A stretch of 15,780 nt of DNA from contig JBKPRX010000051.1 of assembly GCA_046734795.1 (NCBI GenBank), positions 1 to 15,780 of the forward strand, in the 5' to 3' direction. This document shows, one piece after another, positions 1-12,279 of this stretch. Positions within the stretch are counted from its first letter, which is position 1. Every line of letters starts with the position of its first letter. Made by a program: the position numbers and the translations under genes. The notes under the pieces are model-generated. The model made no database searches, had not been told where the DNA came from, and was given only the letters and a program-made list of their open reading frames with translations. The DNA comes from JBKPRX01 sp046734795 (GTDB lineage: Bacteria; Actinomycetota; Thermoleophilia; Gaiellales; Gaiellaceae).

Positions 1-698
1 CGCTGGATCGTGCAGTCGCGCTCGCCGAGATGCACGACGTTGCCGTGCGCATCCGCGAGCACCTGCACTTCGACGTGACGCGGATCGACGAGGAAGCGTT
101 CCGCGTACACCGTCGGATCGCCGAAGTACGCCTCGCCCTGACGCCGCGCCGCGTCGAACGCGCGAGCAGCGCCGTCCGCCGATTCGACGACTTCCATCCC
201 CTTGCCCCCGCCACCGGCCGCCGCCTTGACGAGCAAAGGCCAGCCGATCTCTTCGCCGAGTGCGACGAGCTCTTCCGAAGATGTCACCGGATCGGTCGTC
301 CCCGGAATGATCGGAACGCCCGCCGCGTGCATCGTCTGACGCGCACGCGTCTTCGAGCCCATCAGCTCGATCGCATCCGGCGGCGGCCCGATCCACACGA
401 GACCGGCGGCCTCGACCGCGCGCGCGAACTCGGCGTTCTCCGCGAGGAAGCCGTAACCGGGATGGATCGCCTGCGCGCCGCCGCGCTCGGCGGCTTCGAG
501 CAGGCGGTCGACGCGCAGGTAGCTGTCGGACGCGGGTGGCGGGCCGATCAGGAACGCATCGTCTGCGTACGCGACGTGAAGCGCGTTGCGGTCGGACTCG
601 GAGTAGACAGCAACGCAGCCGATGCCGAGCTCTCGCAGAGTCCGGAAGATGCGGACGGCGATCTCGCCGCGGTTGGCCACGAGTACCCGGTCGAACAT
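1..698 (-). CDS. accC: Biotin carboxylase subunit of an acyl-CoA carboxylase (5' part only)
   Basis: ATP-dependent carboxylation of biotin, the first half-reaction of acetyl-/propionyl-CoA carboxylase, in the cytoplasm. About 232 codons are visible and the gene continues past the left edge. Read on the minus strand, it opens with MFDRVLVANRGEIAVRI, the hallmark N-terminus of biotin carboxylases. The HPGYGFLAEN motif (about residues 79-88), MGSK (113-116), the glycine-rich ATP-grasp loop GGGGKGM (162-168) and the HVEVQ and GERDC segments (208-229) follow in order. Family members have about 450 residues, or about 600 when fused to a biotin carrier domain; which applies here cannot be seen. The ATG is preceded by AGGGAG on the minus strand (711-716), at a rather long spacing of 12 nt. 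It is divergent from pgsA with only 23 bp between. A carboxyltransferase partner lies at 2766-4349 on the same strand but is not contiguous. Confidence 0.93.
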   Translation of the reverse strand, partial: MFDRVLVANRGEIAVRIFRTLRELGIGCVAVYSESDRNALHVAYADDAFLIGPPPASDSYLRVDRLLEAAERGGAQAIHPGYGFLAENAEFARAVEAAGLVWIGPPPDAIELMGSKTRARQTMHAAGVPIIPGTTDPVTSSEELVALGEEIGWPLLVKAAAGGGGKGMEVVESADGAARAFDAARRQGEAYFGDPTVYAERFLVDPRHVEVQVLADAHGNVVHLGERDCTIQ

Positions 699-721
699 TC
701 GCCGCGTATTCTCCCTACTCG

Positions 722-1264
722 ATGAGTCTCGCCGACCAGCTGACCGTCGCGCGAGCCCTGGCAGTCCCAGTCGTCATCGTTCTCTTCGCCTGGGATTTCG
801 ACGGCCACAACTACTGGGCAACCGGCGTCTTCATCGTCGCGATGACGACTGACTGGCTGGACGGCCGCATCGCGAGGCGCCACGGCAGAACCTCCGCGCT
901 CGGCTCGCTCCTCGATCCGATCGCCGACAAGATCCTCGTCCTGGCCGCGCTCGTGATGCTCGTCGAGAGCGGCGTCGCGCCGGCGTGGATGGTCGCGGCG
1001 ATCGTCGTGCGCGAGCTGCTCGTCTCCGGATTGCGCCAAGCCGCGATCGAGCGCGGCGTCGTGCTGCAAGCGCGCGACCTCGGCAAGCTGAAGACGTGGG
1101 CCCAGGCCGTCGCTGCCGCGCTCGCCGGCTTCGCGGCTGCGGGCGCGTGGTCGGATCGCGTCGCTTGGTGGGCGCTCCTCGTCGCGGTCGTGCTGACGTG
1201 GGTGTCGGGACTCGACTACGCGCGCAGCGCGCCGAGTCTCTTCAGAGCGCGCGCCGTCGCCTGA
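722..1264 (+). CDS. pgsA: CDP-diacylglycerol--glycerol-3-phosphate 3-phosphatidyltransferase
   Basis: This membrane enzyme transfers a phosphatidyl group from CDP-diacylglycerol to glycerol-3-phosphate, the committed step to phosphatidylglycerol and cardiolipin. The 180-residue product has the full CDP-alcohol phosphotransferase signature D-x2-DG-x2-AR-x8-G-x3-D-x3-D, from DWLDGRIAR to LLDPIADK (about residues 42-68). All the metal-binding aspartates are present. The N-terminal LTVARALAVPVVIVLF is typical of PgsA. Four or five hydrophobic segments follow through the rest of the chain. Length fits the family (about 180-200). ATG 722 is the only sensible start, because the frame upstream runs into the divergent biotin carboxylase gene. 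No clear Shine-Dalgarno is visible before it, so it may be leaderless or weakly initiated. A related CDP-alcohol transferase (for example a phosphatidylinositol-phosphate synthase) is less likely given the short Pgs-like N-terminus. Confidence 0.9.
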   Translation: MSLADQLTVARALAVPVVIVLFAWDFDGHNYWATGVFIVAMTTDWLDGRIARRHGRTSALGSLLDPIADKILVLAALVMLVESGVAPAWMVAAIVVRELLVSGLRQAAIERGVVLQARDLGKLKTWAQAVAAALAGFAAAGAWSDRVAWWALLVAVVLTWVSGLDYARSAPSLFRARAVA

Positions 1265-1270
1265 GCTCCG

Positions 1271-1450
1271 CTAGACCGAGGCGGCGCCGTTCGTGGAGCA
1301 CCAATCGTTGAAGCGTGCCCACGCCCGCAGATATTCACGGAGGCGGTAGAAGCCCTCCTCGACCTCGGCCCGAACCGCCCAATGGCAGTGGCCGCAATAG
1401 CCGAGCTCGTCGACGGCCGGGCTCTCGCCGCAGCGGATGCAGTCGTCCAT
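1271..1450 (-). CDS. Small conserved-looking CxxC...CxxC protein, 59 residues
   Basis: Unrecognised function. The 59-residue product starts MDDCIRCGESPAVDELGYCG and carries two Cys pairs, C4-x2-C7 and C19-x2-C22, spaced like a zinc ribbon or small zinc finger. A helical, aromatic-rich C-terminal half follows (YRLREYLRAWARFNDW). It is too short for common gene-length cut-offs but behaves like a real gene. It lies 30 nt downstream of the 44-residue peptide gene on the same strand and in the same frame, with a single possible ATG in between. It ends 6 bp from the convergent pgsA stop. No good Shine-Dalgarno is visible, so it may be read by coupling to the upstream gene. Metal binding is inferred from the cysteines only. 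Confidence 0.65.
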   Translation of the reverse strand: MDDCIRCGESPAVDELGYCGHCHWAVRAEVEEGFYRLREYLRAWARFNDWCSTNGAASV

Positions 1451-1480
1451 GTGTGGATAACGCCGTGGGGCACGCGCCGG

Positions 1481-1615
1481 TTACTCCTCTTCCCCGCTCT
1501 CTCCGTCGTCGATCGGTGGCTCGGTGTCCCCCGCGGACTTGCGGAGCGCAGCGAGGATCGCCTCGCGCTCGGCGTCCGACGGCTCCGGCGTGATCTCGAG
1601 CTCCACGACCTTCAC
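1481..1615 (-). CDS. Possible acyl-CoA carboxylase epsilon-like small subunit (44 residues)
   Basis: The very short acidic product starts VKVVELEITPEPSDAEREAI and ends in an Asp/Glu-rich tail. Actinobacterial acyl-CoA carboxylases have a small epsilon subunit with a 'PTPEELAAVVAAL'-like helix; the PEPSDAEREAILAAL segment here resembles that pattern. It lies between genes for a biotin carboxylase and a PccB-type carboxyltransferase, all on the minus strand, which supports the idea. Identity by such a short motif is weak, so treat the function as inference. The GTG start at 1615 is preceded by TAAGG about 7 nt away, and an in-frame TAA just upstream excludes a longer form. It is divergent from the NlpC/P60 gene with about 30 bp between the starts. 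Alternative: an unrelated conserved small acidic protein. Confidence 0.55.
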   Translation of the reverse strand: MKVVELEITPEPSDAEREAILAALRKSAGDTEPPIDDGESGEEE

Positions 1616-1644
1616 GGTAAAGCCTTAGGGGGCGCCGGACGATA

Positions 1645-2769
1645 GTGACCCAGATGGGTCGCCGCCTTGCCGTCCTCGCGCTGCTTTGCGCCGCAGTGCC
1701 AACCGTCGCCTCGGCTGCCTCGCCGCGGTCGTGGGCCGCGCCGCAGATCAAGGTCGTCGTCTCGCACGGGCTGATGGGAGCGTCGACGCCGGAGGACTTC
1801 CGGCCGGACGATCCGTTGACGCGTGCCGGGCTCGAGGACCTCGCGACCGGACTCCAGGCCGCGATCGCAAAGCCGGTCGCGCCCGCAGGGTCCACGACGG
1901 CGACGAGCACGATCCCGACGAGCACCACGACGGCAACGAGCACGACCACGACGACCGCTCCAGTCACGCCGGCCGGAAACGCGACCGTCGCGCAGCTCGA
2001 CGCACGCCTCGTCAAGATCGTCGGCGGGTCGAGCGCGGCTGCGACGTTCGCTCGCAACGCGCGCTCTGCCGGACTTGCGGTTCCGTCTCGGTTCGGCAAC
2101 GAAGTGGCTGCGCGTCTTCTCGGCCTGCGCATGAACCACCCTGCGCGCGACGACGCGCTCGAGCTCCTACCGAACGACCCTGCAACACGCGCGGAGGCCG
2201 CGTACTCGGCCGCGCAGATCCTCGCGCTGCGGACCTGGGAACCGCAGGCGCTCGACACCTACGCCTCGTCGTTTCAGCTGCCGCAGCTGACGGATTGGCA
2301 GAAGCGCATCCTCGACACCGCCGTTCGCTTCATCGGCTACCCCTACGTCTGGGGCGGCACGAGCGAGCGAAAGGAGACGCTCTTCGGCGTCACGTCGCGC
2401 GGCGGCTTCGACTGCTCGGGATTCGTCTGGCGCGTCTACAAGCTTCAGGACTACGGCGACGGCGGCGCGCTTGCCGCGACGCTTCGCGGCCGGACGACGT
2501 ACGAGATGAGCGGTGAGGTGCCGCGCACGCAGCGGATTCCGTTCGCGCAGCTCCAGCCCGCGGACGTCGTCTTTTGGGGGTCAGCCGGCTCGAAGTCGAA
2601 GCCCGCGCAGGTCGACCACATGGGCATCTATCTCGGCGGCGGCTGGTTCATCCACTCGTCGTCGCACGGCGTCGCCGTCGACCAGCTCTCCGGTTGGTAC
2701 CGCGACCGCTTCGCATGGGCTCGTAGGCCGCTTGCGGAAGCCGCGCTCGCGACCGCGCCGACGTCTTAG
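1645..2769 (+). CDS. Secreted NlpC/P60 peptidoglycan hydrolase with SLH-like segments
   Basis: Predicted exported cell-wall endopeptidase of the NlpC/P60 papain-like fold, which cleaves peptide stems of peptidoglycan. Numbering from GTG 1645 (374 residues): signal peptide about 1-24 (GRRLAVLALLCAAVPTVASA); an SLH-like segment about 29-75 with FRPDDPLTRAGLEDLA; a Ser/Thr/Ala-rich linker 82-107; a second degenerate SLH-like segment about 140-195 (LLPNDPATRAEAAYSA); and the catalytic domain about 218-365. The catalytic Cys is C257 in FDCSGF, with H325 (DHMGIYLGGG) and H337 (WFIHSS) completing the expected Cys-His-His set. GTG 1645 has AGGGGG upstream at about 12 nt; ATG 1654, three codons in, is an equally reasonable start and also leaves a good signal peptide. 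The stop overlaps the convergent carboxyltransferase stop. SLH segments normally tether proteins to secondary wall polymers; that role is inferred here. Confidence 0.9.
   Translation: MTQMGRRLAVLALLCAAVPTVASAASPRSWAAPQIKVVVSHGLMGASTPEDFRPDDPLTRAGLEDLATGLQAAIAKPVAPAGSTTATSTIPTSTTTATSTTTTTAPVTPAGNATVAQLDARLVKIVGGSSAAATFARNARSAGLAVPSRFGNEVAARLLGLRMNHPARDDALELLPNDPATRAEAAYSAAQILALRTWEPQALDTYASSFQLPQLTDWQKRILDTAVRFIGYPYVWGGTSERKETLFGVTSRGGFDCSGFVWRVYKLQDYGDGGALAATLRGRTTYEMSGEVPRTQRIPFAQLQPADVVFWGSAGSKSKPAQVDHMGIYLGGGWFIHSSSHGVAVDQLSGWYRDRFAWARRPLAEAALATAPTS
1892..1945 (+). repeat. Imperfect 21-bp direct repeat in the Ser/Thr linker
   Basis: CCACGACGGCGACGAGCACG and its following A (1892-1912) recur at 1925-1945 with one mismatch, 33 bp (11 codons) apart. 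The two copies encode STTATST-like units of the NlpC/P60 linker. The spacing keeps the frame, so copy-number change would alter linker length only. Confidence 0.7.
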
Positions 2770-4349
2770 AGCGGAATGTTCCCGTGTTTCCGCGGCGGGC
2801 GCGGCTCGCGCTTCGTCAGCGACGCCTCGAGCGCCTCGATCAGCATCGGGCGCGTGCGCCGGGGCTCGATCACGTCGTCGACGTAGCCGCGCTCGGCGGC
2901 CGTGTACGGGTTCGCGAAGCGCTCCTTGTAGTCGGCGATCAGCTCTGCGCGGCGCGCTTCCGCGTCGTCCGCTTCCTCGAGCTCCTTGCGGAAGACGATG
3001 TTCACTGCGCCTTCCGGCCCCATTACGGCGACCTCTGCCGTCGGCCACGCGAAGTTGAAGTCCGCACGGATGTGCTTCGAGCTCATCACGTCGTACGCGC
3101 CGCCGTACGCCTTACGAGTGATCACCGTCAGCTTGGGCACAGTCGCCTCGGCGAACGCGTACAAGAGCTTGGCGCCGTGCCGGATGATCCCGCCCCACTC
3201 CTGAGCGGTTCCGGGCAAGAACCCTGGCACGTCGACAAACGTGACGAGCGGGATGTTGAACGCGTCGCACGTTCGCACGAAGCGCGCCGCCTTGGTCGAC
3301 GCGTCGATGTCGAGGACACCCGCGAGCGTGCGCGGCTGATTGCCGACGACGCCGACCGCGTGGCCGCCGAGTCGTGCGAATCCGCAGACGATGTTCTCGG
3401 CCCATCGTTCGCTCACCTCGAGGAACTCGCCGTCGTCGACGACGCGGCGGATGACGTCGTGCATGTCGTACGGCTTGTTCGGATGATCCGGGATCAGTGT
3501 GTCGAGCTCCGGATCCTCGCGGTCAATCGGATCCGTCGGCACCGTGTAGGGCGGGCGCTCGCGCTGGTTCTGCGGTAGGAACGACAGGAGGTAGCGCGCA
3601 TCTTCGAGACACGATTCCTCGTCGGGGCTGACGAAGTGCGCGACGCCTGACTTCGAAGCGTGCGTCGCCGCGCCGCCGAGCTCTTCGAAGGTCACCTCTT
3701 CGCCCGTCACCGTCTTCACCACGTCGGGCCCGGTGATGAACATGTACGACGAGCCTTCGACCATGAACACGAAGTCCGTGATCGCAGGTGAGTACACCGC
3801 CCCACCCGCGCACGGCCCCATCACGAGGCTGAGCTGCGGGATCACGCCCGAGGTCTGCACGTTCCGCCAGAAGATCTCCGCGTAACCGGCGAGGGACACG
3901 ACGCCTTCCTGGATGCGCGCGCCACCCGAGTCGTTGATCCCGATCACGGGACAGCCGTACTTGACGGCGAGATCCATAACCTTGCAGATCTTTTCTGCGA
4001 ACACCTCGCTGAGGCTGCCGCCGAAGACGGTGAAGTCCTGCGAGAAGACGAAGACGCGCCGGCCGAAGATCGTCCCGTGACCCGTGACGACCGCATCGCC
4101 CCACGGCCTTCGCTCGCGCATGCCGAACTCGACCTCGCGGTGACGAACGAACCGGTCGAGCTCGACGAACGAGCCCGGGTCGCACAAGCGCTCTGCGCGC
4201 TCGCGCGCGAGCAGGCGGCCTTCGTCGCGCCGGCGCTGCACCGCGTTCTCGCTGCCGGCGTGGAGCGACTCCGCCCGTAGCTCCTCGAGCCGCTGGAGCT
4301 TCGCCTCGGTCGACTCGGCTTCCGTGGGCCGATCGTCGGTTGTCGCCAT
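2766..4349 (-). CDS. accD: Acyl-CoA (propionyl-CoA type) carboxylase beta subunit, carboxyltransferase
   Basis: Transfers CO2 from carboxybiotin to an acyl-CoA, giving malonyl- or methylmalonyl-CoA. From ATG 4349 the product has 527 residues, the normal length for the PccB/AccD family. Crotonase-fold oxyanion loops are present: GGARIQEG (142-149) in the N-terminal half and YGGAYDVMSSKH (415-426) in the C-terminal half. D420 in GGAYD matches the Asp that favours propionyl-CoA in PccB (acetyl-preferring enzymes have Ile there). FVDVPGFLPG (371-380) and the PPRKHGNIPL C-terminus are also PccB hallmarks. The frame stays open for 30 codons upstream to 4439, but that extension lacks family similarity, so MATTDDRP at 4349 is preferred; its Shine-Dalgarno is weak. 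The stop overlaps the NlpC/P60 stop. A biotin carboxylase and a possible epsilon-like peptide lie downstream on the same strand, separated by plus-strand genes. Confidence 0.95.
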   Translation of the reverse strand: MATTDDRPTEAESTEAKLQRLEELRAESLHAGSENAVQRRRDEGRLLARERAERLCDPGSFVELDRFVRHREVEFGMRERRPWGDAVVTGHGTIFGRRVFVFSQDFTVFGGSLSEVFAEKICKVMDLAVKYGCPVIGINDSGGARIQEGVVSLAGYAEIFWRNVQTSGVIPQLSLVMGPCAGGAVYSPAITDFVFMVEGSSYMFITGPDVVKTVTGEEVTFEELGGAATHASKSGVAHFVSPDEESCLEDARYLLSFLPQNQRERPPYTVPTDPIDREDPELDTLIPDHPNKPYDMHDVIRRVVDDGEFLEVSERWAENIVCGFARLGGHAVGVVGNQPRTLAGVLDIDASTKAARFVRTCDAFNIPLVTFVDVPGFLPGTAQEWGGIIRHGAKLLYAFAEATVPKLTVITRKAYGGAYDVMSSKHIRADFNFAWPTAEVAVMGPEGAVNIVFRKELEEADDAEARRAELIADYKERFANPYTAAERGYVDDVIEPRRTRPMLIEALEASLTKREPRPPRKHGNIPL

Positions 4350-4443
4350 CGTCAGGAGCCTAACGAGCGCGGCAAACGCCGATGCAACTGGGGCTTTAGG
4401 ACCGAGGCGCTCGAACCGATAGGACCAATCTGTAGACACTCTG

Positions 4444-4455
4444 GGCCGTTCGGCC
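4444..4455. repeat. Inverted repeat GGCCG-TT-CGGCC
   Basis: Two perfect 5-bp arms around a 2-nt centre, between the two divergent genes and just upstream of the TTGACA box. GC-only arms this short can arise by chance in this composition, so a role as an operator is speculative. Confidence 0.3.
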
Positions 4456-4479
4456 TACACTTCGCACCTGCATTCCGGC

Positions 4480-4485
4480 TTGACA
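4480..4485 (+). promoter_or_regulatory. Candidate -35 box TTGACA of the signalling operon
   Basis: An exact match to the housekeeping sigma -35 consensus on the plus strand, 113 bp upstream of the GTG start of the poly-HAMP kinase. No good TAnnnT -10 lies at 16-18 bp spacing (the position reads TTCGAC), and TATAGA at 4494-4499 is too close. Either the -10 is weak and activator-dependent, or the match is fortuitous. Confidence 0.4.
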
Positions 4486-4513
4486 CGGACGCTTATAGAG
4501 CTTTCGACCAGGA

Positions 4514-4528
4514 ATTACGGGTCGTAAT
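4514..4528. promoter_or_regulatory. Palindromic site ATTACG-GGT-CGTAAT
   Basis: Perfect 6-bp arms around a 3-nt centre. The arms are AT-containing in a very GC-rich context, which makes chance less likely than for GC-only palindromes. It sits 28 bp downstream of the TTGACA box and about 70 bp before the start codon, so a bound dimeric repressor here would block transcription. The regulator is unknown. Confidence 0.45.
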
Positions 4529-4539
4529 CGAGGACAGGC

Positions 4540-4564
4540 GCTGCGGCCCGCGTCACGCGGCAGC
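4540..4564 (+). repeat. Leader inverted repeat / possible 5' UTR hairpin
   Basis: The inner palindrome CGCGT-C-ACGCG (4549-4559) is enclosed by outer arms GCTGC (4540-4544) and GCAGC (4560-4564), with a 4-nt bulge (GGCC) on one side. In RNA it could fold into a stem of about 9 bp with a 3-nt loop, ending 18 nt before the ribosome binding site. No U-run follows, so it does not look like a terminator. Confidence 0.3.
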
Positions 4565-4581
4565 GAGGGCACGAAGACAAC

Positions 4582-4590
4582 GGAAAGGGG
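4582..4590 (+). promoter_or_regulatory. Ribosome binding site deciding the GTG start at 4598
   Basis: GGAAAGGGG lies 7 nt before GTG 4598. It is the strongest Shine-Dalgarno in the window and fixes the start of the giant kinase. Confidence 0.75.
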
Positions 4591-4597
4591 TACACCT

Positions 4598-10828
<6,231 letters not shown>

Positions 10829-10832
10829 GTTG

Positions 10833-11696
10833 ATGTCGAGTCCGGTTCGAGCCGACCCGCCGGCGCTGACGAGTCGCATCGACGACCTCGAGGAACTCGA
10901 GATCCGCTTGCTCCTCGAGGCGGTCTACCGAAGGTACGGGTTCGACTTTCGCGAGTACGCGCCGGGATCCCTGAAGCGGCGCCTCTGGCGCCGCGTGCAC
11001 GGCGAGCACTTGACGACGATCTCGCAGCTGACTGATCGTCTGCTCCACGACGCGACCGCAATGGAGCGATTGCTCCTCGACTTGTCGATCAACGTGACCG
11101 CGATGTTCCGCGACCCGTCGTTCTACGCCGCGCTACGCGAGAAGGTCGTGCCGCAACTGCGCACGTACCCGTTCACCCGAATCTGGGTGGCGGGCTGCTC
11201 GACGGGAGAGGAGGTCTACTCGCTCGCGATCTTGCTCAACGAGGAAGGCCTCTACGACCGAACGCGAATCTACGCGACCGACATCAACCAGAGCGTCCTC
11301 GATCGCGCGCGCGAAGGCGTGTTTCCGCTCGACAAGATGCAGCAGTACACGCAGAACTACATCAAGGCAGGCGGCAACCGCGCCTTCTCCGAGTACTACG
11401 TCGCCGCGTACGGAGGCGCACAGTTCGCACGGTCACTCGTCGACAACGTCGTCTTCGCGCAACACAACCTCGCGATGGATCAGTCGTTTCAGACGTTCAA
11501 CGGGATCTTCTGCCGCAACGTGATGATCTATTTCGACAAGACGCTGCAAGACCGCGTGCACCACCTCTTCTACGAGAGCCTCGACACGTTCGGGATCCTC
11601 GCGCTCGGGCACAAAGAGTCGATCGCTTTCACGCCGTTGGTCGATCGATACGAGGCCATCGACGACGCCGAGCGCATCTATCGGAAGGTCGAGTAG
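10833..11696 (+). CDS. cheR: CheR-type SAM-dependent glutamate methyltransferase
   Basis: Methylates glutamate side chains of chemoreceptors in classical systems, using S-adenosylmethionine. The 287-residue product has the CheR N-terminal helical domain (about 15-85, with YGFDFREYAPGSLKRRL) and the catalytic domain. The SAM-binding motif is WVAGCSTGEEVYS (118-130). IYATDIN and the conserved IFCRNVMIYF follow. Length is normal for a stand-alone CheR, and no TPR or C-terminal tether is present. ATG 10833 lies 4 nt after the kinase stop; a TTG at 10830 is the alternative. It is followed after 7 nt by cheB. No chemoreceptor gene is in the window, so its substrate is open; the adjacent poly-HAMP kinase is the obvious local candidate (inference). 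Confidence 0.93.
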   Translation: MSSPVRADPPALTSRIDDLEELEIRLLLEAVYRRYGFDFREYAPGSLKRRLWRRVHGEHLTTISQLTDRLLHDATAMERLLLDLSINVTAMFRDPSFYAALREKVVPQLRTYPFTRIWVAGCSTGEEVYSLAILLNEEGLYDRTRIYATDINQSVLDRAREGVFPLDKMQQYTQNYIKAGGNRAFSEYYVAAYGGAQFARSLVDNVVFAQHNLAMDQSFQTFNGIFCRNVMIYFDKTLQDRVHHLFYESLDTFGILALGHKESIAFTPLVDRYEAIDDAERIYRKVE

Positions 11697-11703
11697 GTCG
11701 GGA

Positions 11704-12279
11704 ATGACGTACGAGGTCATCGCCGTGGGAACGTCGTGGGGCGGGTTGAACGCTGTGTCGCGGCTGCTGGACGAACTGCCCGACGAGGTCGCGCAGCCGA
11801 TCGTCGTTGCGCAGCACCGCGCGTCCGACGTGACCGAGGGAGGGCTCGCGCGTCTCCTGCAACACCACACCTTGCGGCATGTCGTCGACGCGGAGGACAA
11901 GGAGCCGCTGCGCGATCGCCACGTCTACCTCGCGCCTGCCGACTATCACTTGCTCGTGGAGCGGGGTTCGTTGGCGCTCTCGACCGACGAGCTGATCCGG
12001 CATGCGCGTCCGTCGATCGACGTGCTCTTCGAGTCGGTCGCCGACTCGTACGGACAGCGGGCGATCGGAATCGTCTTGACGGGCGCAAGCGACGACGGTG
12101 CCGAGGGACTACGCAGGATCAAGGAACGCGGCGGCGTCGCGATCGTGCAAGACCCGGCGACTTCGGAGCGCGGGCTGATGCCGGCTGCCGCAGCCGCTGC
12201 GACGACAGCGGACGCCGTCCTGCCACTCGAAGAGATCGGCGCCTACGTCGCGAGCCTCTGCTCGGGAGTCACCGCGTGA
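11704..12279 (+). CDS. cheB: Stand-alone CheB-type methylesterase domain protein, no receiver
   Basis: Hydrolyses glutamyl methyl esters (and may deamidate glutamine), opposing CheR. The 191-residue product is only the catalytic domain. The Ser-His-Asp triad is visible as S11 in VGTSWGG, H38 in VAQHR and D131 in LTGASDDGAEG. The LMPAAAA segment (158-164) corresponds to the conserved MP loop of the family. The N-terminal receiver that keeps classical CheB inactive until phosphorylated by CheA is missing; the protein starts directly at the first strand of the catalytic fold. Its regulation must therefore differ, perhaps through protein contact with the kinases or constitutive activity. The start is ATG 11704, 7 nt after cheR. 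Its last codons overlap the next gene's GTG (GTGA). Confidence 0.92.
   Translation: MTYEVIAVGTSWGGLNAVSRLLDELPDEVAQPIVVAQHRASDVTEGGLARLLQHHTLRHVVDAEDKEPLRDRHVYLAPADYHLLVERGSLALSTDELIRHARPSIDVLFESVADSYGQRAIGIVLTGASDDGAEGLRRIKERGGVAIVQDPATSERGLMPAAAAAATTADAVLPLEEIGAYVASLCSGVTA

Larger units (their letters stand above)
4350..4597. other. Divergent intergenic region between carboxyltransferase and poly-HAMP operon
   Basis: The only long non-coding stretch in the window (248 bp). It must hold the promoters of the carboxyltransferase (leftward) and of the four-gene signalling operon (rightward). It contains an exact TTGACA at 4480-4485, three inverted repeats (4444-4455, 4514-4528, 4540-4564) and the ribosome binding site at 4582-4590. 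A stretch around 4480-4530 is clearly more AT-rich than its surroundings. No small gene was recognised in it. Confidence 0.7.

Noticed and set aside
1382..1645. 87-codon plus-strand frame between pgsA and the NlpC/P60 gene
   Set aside because: It lies antisense to the two small minus-strand genes, whose products show structured motifs (CxxC pairs, epsilon-like helix). The plus-strand translation shows none.
4350..4439. N-terminal extension of the carboxyltransferase to 4439
   Set aside because: The 30 extra residues have no family similarity, and the chain from 4349 has exactly the usual length. The stretch is better read as upstream non-coding sequence.
4390..4440. Possible tRNA-like GGTTCGAGC segment on the minus strand
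   Set aside because: It resembles a T-loop, but no pairing T-stem, acceptor stem or anticodon arm could be built around it.
11736..12275. Longer form of the second kinase starting upstream, across cheB
   Set aside because: The upstream open frame overlaps cheB in another frame and is Arg/Ala-rich shadow. The receiver domain begins right after GTG 12276.
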